Below are positions 5,584-7,018 of a DNA stretch of 7,018 bases, one piece after another. The notes under the pieces are model-generated. The model was given only the letters and a program-made list of their open reading frames with translations. It had not been told where the DNA came from and did no database searches. Every line of letters begins with the position of its first letter. The stretch's first letter is position 1. The stretch is from Pseudomonadota bacterium (lineage in GTDB: Bacteria; Pseudomonadota; Gammaproteobacteria; GCA-001735895). The translations under genes were made by a program, and so were the position numbers. The stretch is taken from NCBI GenBank assembly GCA_022545625.1, contig JACZQS010000126.1, forward strand, positions 1-7,018, read 5' to 3'.

Positions 5584-7018
5584 TCATCGCTCTGGATTGA
5601 ATGTATTTTTCACAAACTGCCTGACCTCGGTCAGGTCATTGCTGCGTTTCATCGGTGGTAAGCTGTCGATCAGCTTAGGCCCGTAAGACCTGCTATTGAG
5701 GCGGTTGTCGCATAATGCCACGATACCTCGATCTTCGACATCCCTGATCAGGCGCCCTACTCCCTGTCTTAAGCTGATCGTTGCTTCCGGTATTTGTACA
5801 TCGACGAATGGGTTGCCACCATTTTGCTGGGTCAATTCGAGTCGTTTGCGATAAACCGGGTCCTGTGGCGATTTAAAGGGCAGTTTATCGATAATGACAC
5901 AGCGAAGCTGGTCACCCTTAACATCGACGCCCTCCCAGAAACTACTGGTCCCCAGTAACACCGGATTATTGCTCCGCAGGTACTGCTGAAGCAATTCACT
6001 GCGCTGATAATCACCCTGGACAAATAGTGGGTAGTCGATCCTAGAGCGCAAGTAATCTGCAGTCCAGGTCAGCATACGATAGCTGGTGAACAGGATAAAG
6101 CAGTGGCCCTGCGTAATCTCGATCAATTCACGGCACAGTTCACCAAAGGCACTGGCATAGTCCGCGTGCGATGGGTCGGGTAAATATTCGGGAATATATA
6201 GCAGCGCCTGTGATTCGTAATCAAATGGGCTGTCAAACTGGTTTGTCGCTATATCTTCGATTCCGAGCCTCTGGCTATAATATTTAAAAGACTGCTGCGA
6301 ACTCAAGGTAGCGGAGGTAAAAAATATCGAATCGAATGACGAGGCATCCAGTTTTTGCCGGAATGCCTCCGATATATCGATCGGTGAAATGATCAGGCGA
6401 AAATTGCGCTCACTCCACTCGTACCAACTAACCTGGGAATCCTCAGGATGGAGAAATTGTTCAAACACAAGCGCAACGGATTCGAGGCGCATGAAACAGC
6501 TGGCAAGTTCCTTTCCTCGGCTTGCCAGTGCCTCCAGTGCTGCTAGCAGGTCGCTAATCGATGCCTGTAGGTGTTCGACAGCCTCACCTATCGCCGGTGC
6601 CTGCTGGATCCGCGACCAGTCTGACTTTTGCGGAAACTGGCCCAGTGCCAGGCGAAAGTCTGCTACCGATTTTTCCAGTTGCCTACCCGGTAGCTGTAGT
6701 TCCTTCGAGTCAGCCGCCTCGGAGATCTCTGCTTCGATCACATCCTTGCACAGGGTTTCGACCTGACGCATGCTCAGGTTGCTACCAAAAAAATGACTGG
6801 CAATGTCGGGCAATTGATGTGCTTCGTCAAATATCAGTACCTCGGTCTCGGGTAAAATTTCGCCGAAGCCTTCCTGTTTCAACGCCTGATCTGAAAAAAA
6901 TAAATGATGGTTAACCACAACCAGGTCGGCATCCATCGCCTTTTTGCGTGCCTTGACGACAAAACATTTATCATGGTCCGGGCATTCGCTACCCAGGCAA
7001 TTATCGGCACTGGAGGTT
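5584..7018 (-). CDS. yoaA: YoaA/DinG-type ATP-dependent DNA helicase with Fe-S cluster, 3' part
   Basis: This is the C-terminal 477 or so residues of a superfamily 2 XPD/DinG-like 5'-3' DNA helicase. The frame stays open to the right edge, so the methionine at 6936 is internal and the Walker A motif lies outside. The visible N-terminal part contains NCLGSECP and DKCF, giving three of the four Fe-S cluster cysteines (first, sixth and twelfth of a C-x4-C-x5-C array). DADLVVVNHHLFF follows, as in E. coli YoaA. The DEAH box is encoded at 6817-6828. FFTSATL (motif III), ILFTSYRML (IV), GTSSFWEGVDVKG (V) and QGVGRLIRD with its arginine finger (VI) all follow in order. E. coli YoaA has been linked to DNA repair and to the replisome subunit HolC. 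The gene ends in TGA seven bases before the EEP start. In E. coli the neighbours differ, so the EEP partner is local to this lineage. DinG proper is the alternative, but the cysteine-region sequence favours YoaA. Confidence 0.9.
   Translation of the reverse strand, partial: TSSADNCLGSECPDHDKCFVVKARKKAMDADLVVVNHHLFFSDQALKQEGFGEILPETEVLIFDEAHQLPDIASHFFGSNLSMRQVETLCKDVIEAEISEAADSKELQLPGRQLEKSVADFRLALGQFPQKSDWSRIQQAPAIGEAVEHLQASISDLLAALEALASRGKELASCFMRLESVALVFEQFLHPEDSQVSWYEWSERNFRLIISPIDISEAFRQKLDASSFDSIFFTSATLSSQQSFKYYSQRLGIEDIATNQFDSPFDYESQALLYIPEYLPDPSHADYASAFGELCRELIEITQGHCFILFTSYRMLTWTADYLRSRIDYPLFVQGDYQRSELLQQYLRSNNPVLLGTSSFWEGVDVKGDQLRCVIIDKLPFKSPQDPVYRKRLELTQQNGGNPFVDVQIPEATISLRQGVGRLIRDVEDRGIVALCDNRLNSRSYGPKLIDSLPPMKRSNDLTEVRQFVKNTFNPER

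Noticed and set aside
5620..5635. Perfect inverted repeat CCTGACC / GGTCAGG near the end of the helicase gene
   Set aside because: The spacer is only 2 nt and the sequence encodes part of the helicase C-terminus. There is no good T tract, so a terminator is not supported.
5216..5686. Plus-strand open frame across the EEP and helicase genes
   Set aside because: It lies antisense to the N-terminal catalytic motifs of the EEP protein and the helicase C-terminus, has no domain, and is rich in Cys, Arg and Ser typical of shadow frames.
6389..6914. Plus-strand open frames within the helicase gene
   Set aside because: The helicase motifs on the minus strand are unambiguous through this region; the plus frames show no recognisable domain.
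1..7018. CRISPR array, tRNA, rRNA, riboswitch, transposase or phage integration features
   Set aside because: No regularly spaced repeats, cloverleaf or conserved RNA motif, transposase or integrase sequence could be recognised on either strand.

Overview
The window looks like a chromosomal stretch from a gammaproteobacterium of moderate GC, probably uncultured or environmental. The evidence is a PurB of the E. coli type (455 residues), a RoxA/YcfD-type ribosomal oxygenase gene immediately downstream of it (a characteristic gammaproteobacterial pairing), and a YoaA-type Fe-S helicase. I cannot place it to genus. The genes from about 1165 onward are housekeeping or ordinary accessory genes and look intact.

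Layout: (a) Positions 1 to about 960 are clearly GC-richer than the rest (39 to 43 G+C per 60 bases in lines I counted, against 23 to 31 per 60 in lines further on). This part holds the tail or a fragment of an unrecognised plus-strand membrane protein, running head-on into a minus-strand gene (1020 to 175) for a conserved, cysteine-containing protein of unknown function that seems to lack its N-terminus. (b) Positions 1021 to 1164 form a divergent intergenic region with a perfect 8-bp inverted repeat and a weak promoter for purB. (c) Positions 1165 to 4698 carry purB, roxA, a GNAT acetyltransferase and a small DUF7931-like protein, all on the plus strand. roxA and the GNAT gene overlap by one base, and a consensus -10 box lies just before the last gene. 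(d) Positions 4713 to 7018 are on the minus strand: the 3' part of a yoaA-type helicase gene (its start lies beyond the window) followed 7 nt later by a gene for an endonuclease/exonuclease/phosphatase-family enzyme. The two blocks converge with only 14 nt between stop codons.

Functionally, purB is nucleotide biosynthesis, roxA modifies ribosomal protein L16, and the GNAT and DUF7931 genes probably travel with roxA as a small unit of unknown role. The helicase and EEP enzyme may be a nucleic-acid-handling pair, but that rests on adjacency alone. I see no CRISPR array, RNA gene, insertion sequence or convincing new multi-gene system. The points most worth checking are the compositional junction near 960 to 1020, the degenerate-looking minus-strand gene there, the tandem repeat inside roxA, and the possible near-leaderless start of the DUF7931-like gene.
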